From: Mixta hanseatica
Lineage (GTDB): Bacteria; Pseudomonadota; Gammaproteobacteria; Enterobacterales; Enterobacteriaceae
Assembly (NCBI RefSeq): GCF_023517775.1
Contig: NZ_CP082904.1
Coordinates: 1,674,001-1,738,000 of the forward strand
DNA: 64,000 nt
Direction of reading: 5' to 3'
In this document: one piece after another, positions 53,110-62,373 of the stretch
How the letters are laid out: each line of letters begins with the position of its first letter
Position numbering within the stretch: position 1 is the first letter of the stretch
Made by a program: the position numbers and the translations under genes
The notes under the pieces: model-generated
The model's database searches: none
The model's input: the letters and a program-made list of their open reading frames with translations, nothing else
Told to the model about the DNA's origin: nothing

Positions 53110-54194
53110 GCCAGCAGGAAGAAGTCAACGCCGCCGAGCGCGAGCGCAATAATAAATTCCGCATCCTGTCGATCGCCGTTGGCAGCGGCATAGCGTTAGT
53201 TGGCGTACTGGTGATCCTGTACGCCTGGCAGCTATGGCCGTTTACCAGCGCGGTGCAAAGCACGGAAAATGCCTATGTGCGCGGCCAGATAACCTTTATC
53301 AGCCCGCAGGTAAGCGGCTATATCACCGCCGTTAACGTACAAGATCTGCAGCCGGTGCATAAGGGCGATCTCCTGATGACCATTGACGATCGTATCTATC
53401 GTCAGCGGGTTGAGCAGGCGAAAGCGCAGCTGGCAATGAAGCAGGCGGCATTAGCCAATAATCAGCAGCAACGCCATAGCGCCGAAGCGGTGATTGAGCG
53501 CAACCAGGCCGCGCTGGAAAATGCCCGGGCGCAGGCGGTCAAAAGCGGCTTTGATTTAAAGCGGGTGGAAAATCTGGTGGCGGACGGTTCGCTCTCCATT
53601 CGTGAACGAGACGCGGCGCGTGCGGCTAACAGCACGGCGGTCACTGCCGTACAGCAGGCGAAGGCGACGCTGGAAGTATCGCGTCAGGATCGGCAAACGG
53701 TGATGGTTAACCGCGCTTCGCTGGAGGCGGATGTCGCTAATGCGCAGGCGGCGCTGCAGCTGGCGCAAATTGATCTGGATAACACACGGATTATCGCGCC
53801 GGAAGAAGGGCAGTTGGGGCAGATTTCGGTACGGCGCGGCGCGTATGTTTCGGCGGGAACCCGACTGACTTCGCTGGTGCCGGGACAAAAATGGGTGATC
53901 GCCAATATGAAAGAGACGCAGATGGCGCACGTGCGCCCCGGTCTGCCGGTCACCTTTAGCGTTGATGCCCTGAACGGCGCAAAATTTCATGGCATCGTGG
54001 AATTTATCTCGCCGGCGGCCGGCTCGGAGTTCAGCGCGATTTCACCGGATAACGCCACCGGCAACTTTGTGAAGATAGCGCAGCGTATCCCGGTACGCAT
54101 CAGGATCACCGATGATGCTCAGGCGCGCCTGCGTCCCGGCATGTCAGTAGAAGTGAATATCGATACCTCCGGCGCAGAGGAGCCACGCTCATGA
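53106..54194 (+). CDS. EmrA/HlyD-family membrane fusion protein
   Basis: 362-residue periplasmic adaptor with one N-terminal transmembrane helix (about 18-40). Then a biotinyl-lipoyl-like half (NAYVRGQITFISPQVSGYITAVNVQDLQPVHKGDLLMTID), a long coiled-coil hairpin (about 95-215) rich in Gln and Ala, the second lipoyl half (TRIIAPEEGQLGQISVRRGAYVSAG) and a beta-barrel. Joins the MFS pump to the outer-membrane channel. Overlaps both neighbours by 4 bp. Confidence 0.9.
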   Translation: MSQQEEVNAAERERNNKFRILSIAVGSGIALVGVLVILYAWQLWPFTSAVQSTENAYVRGQITFISPQVSGYITAVNVQDLQPVHKGDLLMTIDDRIYRQRVEQAKAQLAMKQAALANNQQQRHSAEAVIERNQAALENARAQAVKSGFDLKRVENLVADGSLSIRERDAARAANSTAVTAVQQAKATLEVSRQDRQTVMVNRASLEADVANAQAALQLAQIDLDNTRIIAPEEGQLGQISVRRGAYVSAGTRLTSLVPGQKWVIANMKETQMAHVRPGLPVTFSVDALNGAKFHGIVEFISPAAGSEFSAISPDNATGNFVKIAQRIPVRIRITDDAQARLRPGMSVEVNIDTSGAEEPRS

Positions 54195-55567
54195 TGCGCT
54201 GGAAACCGCAGGCGCTGGCGCTGCTGATCCCTTTGTTGGTCGGCTGCGCCCATGAAGTCGACAAGGCGCCGTCATCATTGCCGATCCCGCCCCAGTGGCG
54301 CGAGCAGGTTGGGCCGTCCGCCGCGCCGGAGGCGAACTGGTGGCGTAACTTCGCTGATGCCGATCTGAACCGGCTGGTGGAGCAGGCGCTGCGAAACAAC
54401 CCCGATATTCTGACCGCCCGTTCACGCGTCGATCAGTACCGGGCGCAGCTGCGCGCCGCCACCGGCGATAATTTCCCGACGCTGGACGTCGGCGTAGGCG
54501 CAACCCGCGCGCGCTCGCTCTCCGCCGCAACCGGGCTACCGCGCGAGGGCGATGTGTATCAGGGGCTGCTGCAGGCTAACTATGACGTGGATCTGTGGGG
54601 AGCGCGCAGCAGCAGTATCGATGCCGCCCGCGCGTCGCTGGCGGCGCAGCAGGCCGCCGCCGCCGCCGCTGAGCTGACTATCGCTACCTCGGTCGCTTCC
54701 GGCTACATCTCATTGCTGGCGCTGGACGAGCAGCTGCGCGTGACCCAGGCGACGCTGGCGACGCGCGAAAACTCGCTTAATCTGGCGCAGCGCCAGTTTG
54801 CCGCAGGTTATACCTCGCGGCTGGAGTGGATGCAGGCCGCCTCGGAATATCAGGCGGCGAAGGCGCAGATTCCGCAGCTTGAGCATCAAATCCATCAGCA
54901 GGAAAACGCGCTAAGTATTTTAGTCGGCATGAATCCGCGTCGCATTGCCCGTCAGTCGAATTTTACCGGAGTGATGCCGCAGCGTTTGCCGTCGCTGCTG
55001 CCGTCAGAGCTACTGCAGCGACGTCCGGATATCGTTCAGGCTCAGCGGCAATTGCTGGCGGCGGATCGCTCGCTCGCCTCTTCTCAGGCGCAGCTGCTGC
55101 CTTCGCTGAATCTTACCGCCTCCGGTACCTTGCAATCTTCGGTGCTGCATCAGCTGGCGGATAATCCCTTCCACCTGTGGAGCATTGGCGGCAGCGTACT
55201 GGCGCCGTTGCTGAACCGGGAAGCGCTGACGGCGCAGGTGGATGTGTCGATGGCTTCGCGTAATCAGGCGCTTTATGGCTATGAAAAAGTGGTGCGCAAC
55301 GCCTTTAGCGAAGTGAACGATGCGCTGGATGCGATTCAGCAGACCCAGGCGCAGCTGCAGGAAGTCGAAAAGCAGCAGGAGATAGCCGCCGATACGCTGC
55401 GTATCGCCCGCAGCCGCTATCAAAATGGCTATGCCTCTTATCTTGATGAGCTGGATGCTCAGCGCACGTTGTTCAGCGCGCAGCTGAACGTGGTGCAGTT
55501 GAAAAGTAATTTACTGTTGGCGCAAATCGATCTCTATCGGGCGCTGGGCGGCGGCTGGCAGCCTTAA
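54191..55567 (+). CDS. NodT-family outer-membrane efflux lipoprotein
   Basis: 458-residue outer-membrane factor. Lipoprotein signal with lipobox LLVGC, then two OEP repeats (about 60-250 and 265-455), with family motifs NWWRNFADADLNRLVEQALRNNPDI, YDVDLWGARSS and LLQRRPDIVQAQRQLLAADRS. Forms the trimeric exit duct of the tripartite pump. Last gene of the operon, with coupled start. Confidence 0.92.
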   Translation: MMRWKPQALALLIPLLVGCAHEVDKAPSSLPIPPQWREQVGPSAAPEANWWRNFADADLNRLVEQALRNNPDILTARSRVDQYRAQLRAATGDNFPTLDVGVGATRARSLSAATGLPREGDVYQGLLQANYDVDLWGARSSSIDAARASLAAQQAAAAAAELTIATSVASGYISLLALDEQLRVTQATLATRENSLNLAQRQFAAGYTSRLEWMQAASEYQAAKAQIPQLEHQIHQQENALSILVGMNPRRIARQSNFTGVMPQRLPSLLPSELLQRRPDIVQAQRQLLAADRSLASSQAQLLPSLNLTASGTLQSSVLHQLADNPFHLWSIGGSVLAPLLNREALTAQVDVSMASRNQALYGYEKVVRNAFSEVNDALDAIQQTQAQLQEVEKQQEIAADTLRIARSRYQNGYASYLDELDAQRTLFSAQLNVVQLKSNLLLAQIDLYRALGGGWQP

Positions 55568-55718
55568 GCTTTTCCAACGTGCCGGTGTGGTAGACGCCGG
55601 CGCGGCTTTAACCGGGCTGTTATCCTTTTAACCGATTGTGCTACACTGAACGGCCGCATCGCAGAAGCCGGGCGGTGTCTGCTTTACCGGTTATGCCCGC
55701 TTGTGATGATAACTAAAA

Positions 55719-55862
55719 ATGAATGAATCTTTGCCGCCTGAGCCCCCAGAAAGAGAAGAACTGCCGCTGCTTGACGATGCGCAATTTGCCATAGTGGTGC
55801 TGTTATTGACCTCTTTTACCCTGATATTCTTTATTCTCATCGTTACGCTATGGATGTCATAA
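55719..55862 (+). CDS. Possible 47-residue single-span membrane protein
   Basis: Begins MNESLPPEPPEREELPLL: acidic, Pro-rich N-terminus followed by one hydrophobic span (FAIVVLLLTSFTLIFFILIV) near the C-terminus. No similarity recognised and no clear Shine-Dalgarno, but the composition is protein-like and a second membrane ORF follows 43 bp later. A TACACT -10-like hexamer lies at about 55641. Confidence 0.45.
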   Translation: MNESLPPEPPEREELPLLDDAQFAIVVLLLTSFTLIFFILIVTLWMS

Positions 55863-55905
55863 TTCATTCAGAACAAGGTCCGGTTGTTTAATAAGGAGAT
55901 CAGCG

Positions 55906-56103
55906 ATGGAAAACCGTGACGATAAGCTTATTGCGTTAATTGGTTTACTCTCTGCCAGCCTGATCGGCGTCATGTTTCTCTTGGCCATGACCTGGCTGAC
56001 CGATATCCGCCGTCCAACGCCTGCCGCGCTGGAAGTCCAGACCTGCACCATGCCGCCTGCCTCTTCTGACGCCCAGCCCAGCGATGCGGTATCCCCGCCT
56101 TAA
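55906..56103 (+). CDS. Small single-span membrane protein, unknown
   Basis: 65 residues: short polar start (MENRDDKL), one transmembrane helix (IALIGLLSASLIGVMFLLAM) and a Pro/Ser/Ala-rich tail with a lone Cys. A good AAGGAG site lies 8 bases before the ATG. No family recognised. Probably co-transcribed with the preceding small ORF. Its stop overlaps the convergent glycoside hydrolase gene. Confidence 0.55.
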   Translation: MENRDDKLIALIGLLSASLIGVMFLLAMTWLTDIRRPTPAALEVQTCTMPPASSDAQPSDAVSPP

Positions 56104-57260
56104 CCTTTCGCCCGATTCTGTAATTTGATCTGTTGGCTGCGTAGCGCCAGCGCCAGCGGCTCATACAGCGTGCGGCTGCCGTTGGGGTCGGGCAGGCCAA
56201 ACAGCGGGCCAGGCGAGCGACGATCGTCTGCCCATGCTGGATATTCCACCACCGGATAGAGCGAAATACCTTCCATCGCTACACCCTGATCCAGCGCCAG
56301 TTCGACCTCGTCAGCGACAATATTCAGCCAGTTGACCCGCGCCTCGCCTTCCGCGCCGGTTTCGGCGATCAGCATCGGACGCTGGTAGCGTTGCCAGACC
56401 TCCTCCAACAACAGATGCAGCGGACGCCAGGCGGGATGCGTGGCGTTTAAGGTAGTGCCGTCGCTCAGCCATTGGTTATCGGGATAGTAATTCAGGCCGA
56501 TAATATCCAGCGCTTCCGGGCTGCCGCCCAGTTCCGGGCACCGTTTGCCGCACAGCATATCCCAGGCATCAAACTGGGAAAGATGCTGACGCTGCGCCTC
56601 TTCCTGCGCGGTAGCGTTATCGGCGGCCGGAGCGACATGCACCAGCGGATCCGTTAGCACAAAGCGCGCCTGCGGATAAACCTCGCGGATCGCGGCGATA
56701 GCCGCCAGGCTGGCGCGAACCAGCTGTTTTTTTAGCGCCAGGCCGCGCCCGCTCGCATAGGGGTTAAGCCAGGCGACTTCCGCGCCGGCCCATGACCAAA
56801 AAGAGATCTGGTTAATCGGCGTAAAAAAGGGCTGTTCAATACCCTCATTGCGCATCACTTCCGCCATGGCGCGGGCAAAGCGGGCGAATGAATCCACAAA
56901 CTCCACTGACCAGATATCAAGATGTTGCGGATAACCAAAGTGCGCCACTTCCCAAATCACCTGAATGCCGTGCTGACTGGCGGCATGTACCATCGGCAGG
57001 AAAGAGGACCAGTCATATTCGCCGGGCGTTTTTTCAATCAGATACCAGCGAGCGCCGTCGCGTGCGGTCAGCAGGCGATGCTCTACCAGCGCGGCATAAT
57101 CCTTGTGGATCAGCATGTCGTGCCCGCTGCTGATAATCATATCCAGACGCTTGCCTTCACGGCGGCAGGCGGTCGAGCAGGGGAAACTACCCTGAAAGAA
57201 ACTGTTAAACAGGGACGGTTGATGACGCTGCGATGACACGGTGGATGAGGTAACTCGCAT
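56100..57260 (-). CDS. Glycoside hydrolase, GH1-like TIM barrel
   Basis: 386 residues. TIM-barrel hydrolase with a possible acid/base-region motif (FFTPINQISFWSWAGAEVAWLNPY) and a C-terminal nucleophile-like AETGAEGEARVNW, in the pattern of proteins annotated as family 1 beta-glucosidases. The FPCSTACRREGKRLDMIISSGHD N-terminal block is typical of this uncharacterised subgroup. No signal peptide. Natural substrate unknown. AGGAGAAG site before the start. Confidence 0.7.
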   Translation of the reverse strand: MRVTSSTVSSQRHQPSLFNSFFQGSFPCSTACRREGKRLDMIISSGHDMLIHKDYAALVEHRLLTARDGARWYLIEKTPGEYDWSSFLPMVHAASQHGIQVIWEVAHFGYPQHLDIWSVEFVDSFARFARAMAEVMRNEGIEQPFFTPINQISFWSWAGAEVAWLNPYASGRGLALKKQLVRASLAAIAAIREVYPQARFVLTDPLVHVAPAADNATAQEEAQRQHLSQFDAWDMLCGKRCPELGGSPEALDIIGLNYYPDNQWLSDGTTLNATHPAWRPLHLLLEEVWQRYQRPMLIAETGAEGEARVNWLNIVADEVELALDQGVAMEGISLYPVVEYPAWADDRRSPGPLFGLPDPNGSRTLYEPLALALRSQQIKLQNRAKG

Positions 57261-57366
57261 ACGGTTCTTCTCCTGGAAAAAAGGCAGGCGCGGAACGTTT
57301 CGCTAAGTCTAGACTAAATGACACTTCAGACCCGATTTTCACCGTTGATATTACGAGGAACGAGAT

Positions 57367-57918
57367 ATGCATAGCCGACTACGTATCATCCAGGGCGATA
57401 TTACGCGCCAACAGGTAGACGCGATCGTGAATGCGGCGAACAGCAGCCTGCTTGGCGGTGGCGGCGTGGATGGCGCGATCCATCGCGCGGCGGGGCCGGC
57501 GCTGTTGGCCGAATGCCGCCAGCTGGCGGCGAGCCGGGGCGGCTGCCCGACCGGAGAAGCGGTGCTGACCGGTGCAGGCAATTTACCGGCGCGCGCGGTG
57601 ATCCATACCGTTGGCCCGGTCTGGCGCGGCGGCGGCCATGGCGAAGCGGAGCTGCTGGCCAGCGCCTATACTCATAGTCTGCAGCTGGCGGCGGAGCAGC
57701 GTTTTGCCACCATCGCCTTTCCGGCCATCAGCACCGGGATTTATGGTTACCCAAAAGCAGCGGCGGCGACGATCGCCTTACGCGCCATCGGCCAGTTTTT
57801 GCAGCAGCACGACTATCCGCAGCAGGTGTGGCTGGTCTGTTTTGACGAGGAAAGCTATCGTCTTTATCGCCAGCATTCAGAACAGTCGGATGACGCCGGC
57901 GGAGCAGCCGGTGAATAA
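57367..57918 (+). CDS. ymdB: Macro-domain O-acetyl-ADP-ribose deacetylase YmdB
   Basis: 183-residue macro domain. ADP-ribose pocket motifs: [27 protein letters not shown] and [13 protein letters not shown]. coli YmdB deacetylates O-acetyl-ADP-ribose and inhibits RNase III. It is followed by clsC, as in E. coli, with a 31-bp gap. GAGGAA site before ATG. Confidence 0.95.
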   Translation: MHSRLRIIQGDITRQQVDAIVNAANSSLLGGGGVDGAIHRAAGPALLAECRQLAASRGGCPTGEAVLTGAGNLPARAVIHTVGPVWRGGGHGEAELLASAYTHSLQLAAEQRFATIAFPAISTGIYGYPKAAAATIALRAIGQFLQQHDYPQQVWLVCFDEESYRLYRQHSEQSDDAGGAAGE

Positions 57919-57949
57919 TAACAATCAGATTTAGAAAAAAGGAAAAATA

Positions 57950-59422
57950 ATGGCTGAAGCGCTTTACCCGCAGGATAACCTTTCGCCTGCAGACAGCCGT
58001 ACTCGCCTCGCCAGGGCCGTTAAACCCCGTACCGCTCAGCATCCTCAGCACAGCGGTATCCATTCATTGAGCGATGGGCTGGATGCTTTCGCTGCCCGCT
58101 ACCAGCTGCTGTCGATGGCCGAAGAGCGCATCGATATTCAGTACTACATTTGGCAGAACGATATGTCCGGGCGGCTGCTATTCAGTGCGCTGCTGGAGGC
58201 GGCAGATCGCGGCGTCCAGGTCCGTCTGCTGCTGGATGACAACAATACGATGGGGCTGGATAAAACGCTGAGCGAATTGAATCGCCATCCCCATATCGAA
58301 ATCCGCTTGTTTAACCCGTTCTCTTTTCGCACCTTGCGGGCACTGGGCTATCTTAGCGACTTTGCTCGCCTCAACCGGCGCATGCACAATAAAAGCCTGA
58401 CCGTTGACGATATGGTGACTATTGTCGGCGGGCGTAATATCGGCGATGAATATTTTGGCGCAGGCAAACAGCCGCTGTTTTCCGATCTGGATGTGATGGC
58501 GATCGGGCCAGTAGTGGAAGAGGTGGCGGCAGATTTTGAGCGCTACTGGCAGAGCAAAGCGGTTACCACCTTTTCCGCCGTTGTGGATAATGCGCCGGAT
58601 GATTCGCGCGCGGCGGTGACGCTGCCGGAAGCCTGGCGCGACAGCGAACAGGTGCAGCGCTATATGCAGCGCCTGCAATCCTGCGGTTATATGGCGCAGC
58701 TGGACAGCGGCGAACTAGAGATGATCTGGGCGCCGACGCGTTTGTTGAGCGACGATCCGCGTAAAGGGCTGGGCAAGGCGCGGCGCGCCACTTTGCTGCC
58801 GCAGCGGATGATCGAAATTATTGGCCGCCCGCAGCGGCAGTTCGATATTATTTCCGCCTATTTTGTTCCGACGCGCGCGGGCGTAGCGCAGCTGCTGGCG
58901 CTGGTGCGCAGCGGCGTTAAAATCGCCATCCTCACCAACTCGCTGGCGGCTAACGATGTCTCGGTGGTGCATGCCGGCTATGCCAAATGGCGGAAAAAAC
59001 TGCTGCGTCACGGCGTTAAGCTGTATGAGCTAAAACCGCAGGCGCACAGTGAAGAGAAACCGCACGACCGCGGGCTGACCGGCAATTCCGGCTCCAGCCT
59101 GCATGCCAAAACATTCAGCGTTGATAATGAAAAAGTATTTATCGGCTCTTTCAACTTCGATCCGCGATCGGCGGTGCTGAATACTGAAATGGGGCTGCTG
59201 ATTGAAAGCGAAGTGTTGGCCAGCACTATCCACCAGCGCTTTGTCGAGGAGATGCGCGAGCGTGCCTGGACGCTGCGGTTAGATAAATGGGGCCGGGTTA
59301 ACTGGGTGGAATATGAAGGCGAACCAGGAGAGATCGTGCATAAGCATGAGCCGAAAACGCGCTTTATTCAGCGGTTGCTGGTGCGTCTGGTCTGGCGTCT
59401 GCCGGTGGAGTGGTTATTGTAG
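57950..59422 (+). CDS. clsC: Cardiolipin synthase C
   Basis: 490-residue phospholipase D family enzyme. Two HKD motifs are intact: HNKSLTVDDMVTIVGGRN (about residue 145) and HAKTFSVDNEKVFIGSFN (about residue 385). E. coli ClsC, together with YmdB, uses phosphatidylethanolamine and phosphatidylglycerol to make cardiolipin. Close to E. coli ClsC (473 residues) with a slightly longer N-terminus. AAAGGA site. Confidence 0.95.
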   Translation: MAEALYPQDNLSPADSRTRLARAVKPRTAQHPQHSGIHSLSDGLDAFAARYQLLSMAEERIDIQYYIWQNDMSGRLLFSALLEAADRGVQVRLLLDDNNTMGLDKTLSELNRHPHIEIRLFNPFSFRTLRALGYLSDFARLNRRMHNKSLTVDDMVTIVGGRNIGDEYFGAGKQPLFSDLDVMAIGPVVEEVAADFERYWQSKAVTTFSAVVDNAPDDSRAAVTLPEAWRDSEQVQRYMQRLQSCGYMAQLDSGELEMIWAPTRLLSDDPRKGLGKARRATLLPQRMIEIIGRPQRQFDIISAYFVPTRAGVAQLLALVRSGVKIAILTNSLAANDVSVVHAGYAKWRKKLLRHGVKLYELKPQAHSEEKPHDRGLTGNSGSSLHAKTFSVDNEKVFIGSFNFDPRSAVLNTEMGLLIESEVLASTIHQRFVEEMRERAWTLRLDKWGRVNWVEYEGEPGEIVHKHEPKTRFIQRLLVRLVWRLPVEWLL

Positions 59423-59446
59423 CGGGCATCCTTGCCCGCCGGTGAC

Positions 59447-60574
59447 TCAGGGGCGGGCTTTTTTGCCGGAAAACAGGAAGCGCAGCAGCGGAATGCGCAG
59501 ATGAATTTCATACAGCACGAAGGCGATGCCGAAGACAAACACCAGGCCAGCGATAAAGCCCAGCGCATTATTATGAATATGCGGCGTAATAAAGATGCCG
59601 TACAGCAGCGTCAGCGGATGATGCACCAGATAGATAAACAGCGAGGCATTCACCAGCCAGGTAATGCGCGCGGAATGGGCATTTAAAAAACGGTGGCCAA
59701 AAGCGAACACCAGGTTCACCATCCACAGGCCCATCAGCATCGACACCACCGCATCGATTTCATACATCCAACCTTCGCCGCTGCTGTAGCGCTGGTTGGC
59801 CATATAGGCGAAAAACGCCAGCAGCGCGCCGAGCAGCGTCCAGGGATTAAAATGCACAAAGCGCGCTTTCAGCGCTGGATTGCGCCAGGCTAACGCGCCC
59901 AGACAGAAGAAAGGCAGATAGAACAGCGTCTGCATTACTGCGAAGTTAAACAGCCCGTCGATAAGCAGCGCTGGCTGAAAAATAAAGATCAGACGGCGGA
60001 AGAGACACCAGCACAGGCTATAAAACAGCATCGCCAGGGTTAAGGTGATCCAGCCAGGCGCGGCCGCATCGCTTTGCGTCTTCTCGGTCAGCCGACGAAA
60101 CAGCAGCAGCCCCAGGGTGGTAAGAATAACCAGCACCAGCAGGAACCACAGATGGGAGATCAGCTCCCAGACCAGGGTATTCACTTTCTCGTAAGTGGAA
60201 AACTGCGCCCAGCCGTTGATTTTCCCGGTCCACTCTTTCAGCATAAAAAACTGCGGCAGGGTAATCAGCGGAATGGCGCTGAGCATCGGAATGCCGACGC
60301 GCTCTACGCGCACCTTCCACCACTCGCGCGGCGCATAACGCAACCAGAGCATATAAGAAAAGTAACCGGATATGACAAAAAACACCTGCATACGGAAAGC
60401 ATGAATAAAATCATTAAACACGGTTAACCACAGCGACGGTTCGGCGCTGTTTACGGACCACTGGTGGCTGGAATAAATAAGAGAAACATGAAAAGGAACG
60501 CCAAGAAGCATCAGATAGGCGCGAATAGAATCGAAGAAATATTCACGCTGCTGGGGTTTAGTACGCATAGTCAT
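59447..60574 (-). CDS. opgC: Glucans biosynthesis protein C (OPG succinyltransferase)
   Basis: 375-residue acyltransferase-3 membrane protein with about ten transmembrane helices. The opening [32 protein letters not shown] has the family His, and [19 protein letters not shown] follows. It adds succinyl groups to osmoregulated periplasmic glucans. Divergent from opgG with a 233-bp gap, the E. coli mdoC-mdoGH layout. Convergent with clsC. Confidence 0.95.
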   Translation of the reverse strand: MTMRTKPQQREYFFDSIRAYLMLLGVPFHVSLIYSSHQWSVNSAEPSLWLTVFNDFIHAFRMQVFFVISGYFSYMLWLRYAPREWWKVRVERVGIPMLSAIPLITLPQFFMLKEWTGKINGWAQFSTYEKVNTLVWELISHLWFLLVLVILTTLGLLLFRRLTEKTQSDAAAPGWITLTLAMLFYSLCWCLFRRLIFIFQPALLIDGLFNFAVMQTLFYLPFFCLGALAWRNPALKARFVHFNPWTLLGALLAFFAYMANQRYSSGEGWMYEIDAVVSMLMGLWMVNLVFAFGHRFLNAHSARITWLVNASLFIYLVHHPLTLLYGIFITPHIHNNALGFIAGLVFVFGIAFVLYEIHLRIPLLRFLFSGKKARP

Positions 60575-60807
60575 CCAGTTTTAGTATGTTTTATATACCG
60601 GTTCGCCCTGAACCTGACAAAAGTAAGCGCTTTACTTTACCGGAACGGGAATCCATATAATATCAGCCGATTCTGTAACAGACGATCAACGCAGAGATAA
60701 GTCCTGAACGCAGAGAATACAGGAACAAAACGAGGGGTATACTGTCGGAAAACCGAATAATCCATTAATATGGATGGGATTGATTTAAGCACACGAAAGG
60801 GGGGGAT

Positions 60808-62373
60808 GTGCTGATTACTAACAAAAATAAATCGGGACTGAAAAAACTGCACTGGGTCAGTGCGGCAGTTCTGTTTGCCTTGTCTACCAACAACAGTTGG
60901 GCTTTTAGCATTGATGATGTAGCAAAAGAGGCAAAATCGTTAGCTGGAAAAAGCTTTGAAGCGCCGAAGAGCAATTTGCCCTCTCAGTTCCGTGACATGA
61001 AATATGCTGACTATCAGCAAATTCAGTTTAATCACGATAAAGCCTATTGGCATAAACTGAAAACGCCTTTCAAACTGGAGTTTTATCATCAGGGCATGTA
61101 TTTCGATACCCCGGTGAAACTTCATGAAATCACCGCTAATGCGGTACGGGAAATCAAATACAGCCCGGAATATTTTAATTTTGGCAATGTTCAGCACGAT
61201 CCGGAAACCATTAAGAACCTGGGCTTCGCCGGTTTTAAAGTGCTCTATCCATTGAACGCCAAAGATAAAGATGACGAAATTACCAGCTTCCTCGGTGCCA
61301 GCTATTTCCGCGTCATTGGCGGCGGCCAGGTTTATGGCCTCTCTTCTCGCGGCTTAGCGATCGATACCGCGCTGCCGTCCGGCGAAGAGTTTCCGCGCTT
61401 CCGCGAATTCTGGATTGAGCGTCCGAAGCCGCAGGATAAACAGCTGGTTATCTATGCGCTGCTTGATTCGCCGCGCGCCACCGGCGCTTATCGCTTTGTG
61501 CTGCGTCCGGGCAAAGATACCAACGTAGATGTACAGGCAAAAGTCTATCTGCGTGACAAAGTGGGCAAACTGGGCGTTGCGCCATTGACCAGTATGTTCC
61601 TCTATGGCCCGAATCAGCCTTCTCCGATAGTCAACTATCGTCCTTCTCTGCATGATTCCAACGGTCTGTCGATTCATGCCGGTAACGGCGAATGGATCTG
61701 GCGTCCGCTGAATAACCCGAAACATCTGGCGGTCAGCACCTTTACCGTGGAAAACCCGAAAGGTTTCGGCCTGCTGCAGCGCGGACGCGAGTTCAACCAG
61801 TATCAGGATCTCGACGATCGTTACGATCTGCGCCCAAGCGGCTGGATCGAGCCGCAGGGCGACTGGGGTAAAGGTCGCGTAGAGCTGGTCGAAATCCCGA
61901 CGGCAGATGAAACCAACGATAATATCGTCGCCTTCTGGACGCCGGAGAACCTGCCGGAGCCGGGCAAGGAAATGAACTTTAAATATCGTTTGCACTTTAC
62001 CCGTGATGAAGACCAGCTGCACTCGCCGGATACCGCCTGGGTGAAAAACACGCTGCGTTCTACCGGCGATGTGAAACAGTCAAACCTGGTGCGCCAGCCA
62101 GACGGCACCCTCGCGTTTGTGGTGGATTTCGTCGGTCAGGATATGAGCGCGCTGCCGGATAACACACCGGTCGCCCCTCAGGTGAGCATCGGCAATAACG
62201 GTGAGATTGTGGAACAGAGCGTGCGCTACAACCCGGTGACCAAAGGCTGGCGTTTAATGCTGCGCATTCGTGTGAAAGACAATAAGCAGCCGACCGAAAT
62301 GCGTGCCGCACTGGTTAACGGTGATAAGACGCTGACGGAAACATGGAGCTATCAGTTGCCTGCCAATGAATAA
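60808..62373 (+). CDS. opgG: Glucans biosynthesis protein G
   Basis: 521-residue periplasmic protein of the OpgG/OpgD family, with signal peptide (about 1-32, ending SWA) and two domains: beta-sandwich (about 33-390) and Ig-like C-terminus. Close match to E. coli OpgG in length and sequence ([40 protein letters not shown]). It is needed for the branching and structure of periplasmic glucans. GTG start preceded by a G-rich site; the ATG two bases earlier is out of frame. Overlaps opgH by 8 bp. Confidence 0.95.
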   Translation: MLITNKNKSGLKKLHWVSAAVLFALSTNNSWAFSIDDVAKEAKSLAGKSFEAPKSNLPSQFRDMKYADYQQIQFNHDKAYWHKLKTPFKLEFYHQGMYFDTPVKLHEITANAVREIKYSPEYFNFGNVQHDPETIKNLGFAGFKVLYPLNAKDKDDEITSFLGASYFRVIGGGQVYGLSSRGLAIDTALPSGEEFPRFREFWIERPKPQDKQLVIYALLDSPRATGAYRFVLRPGKDTNVDVQAKVYLRDKVGKLGVAPLTSMFLYGPNQPSPIVNYRPSLHDSNGLSIHAGNGEWIWRPLNNPKHLAVSTFTVENPKGFGLLQRGREFNQYQDLDDRYDLRPSGWIEPQGDWGKGRVELVEIPTADETNDNIVAFWTPENLPEPGKEMNFKYRLHFTRDEDQLHSPDTAWVKNTLRSTGDVKQSNLVRQPDGTLAFVVDFVGQDMSALPDNTPVAPQVSIGNNGEIVEQSVRYNPVTKGWRLMLRIRVKDNKQPTEMRAALVNGDKTLTETWSYQLPANE

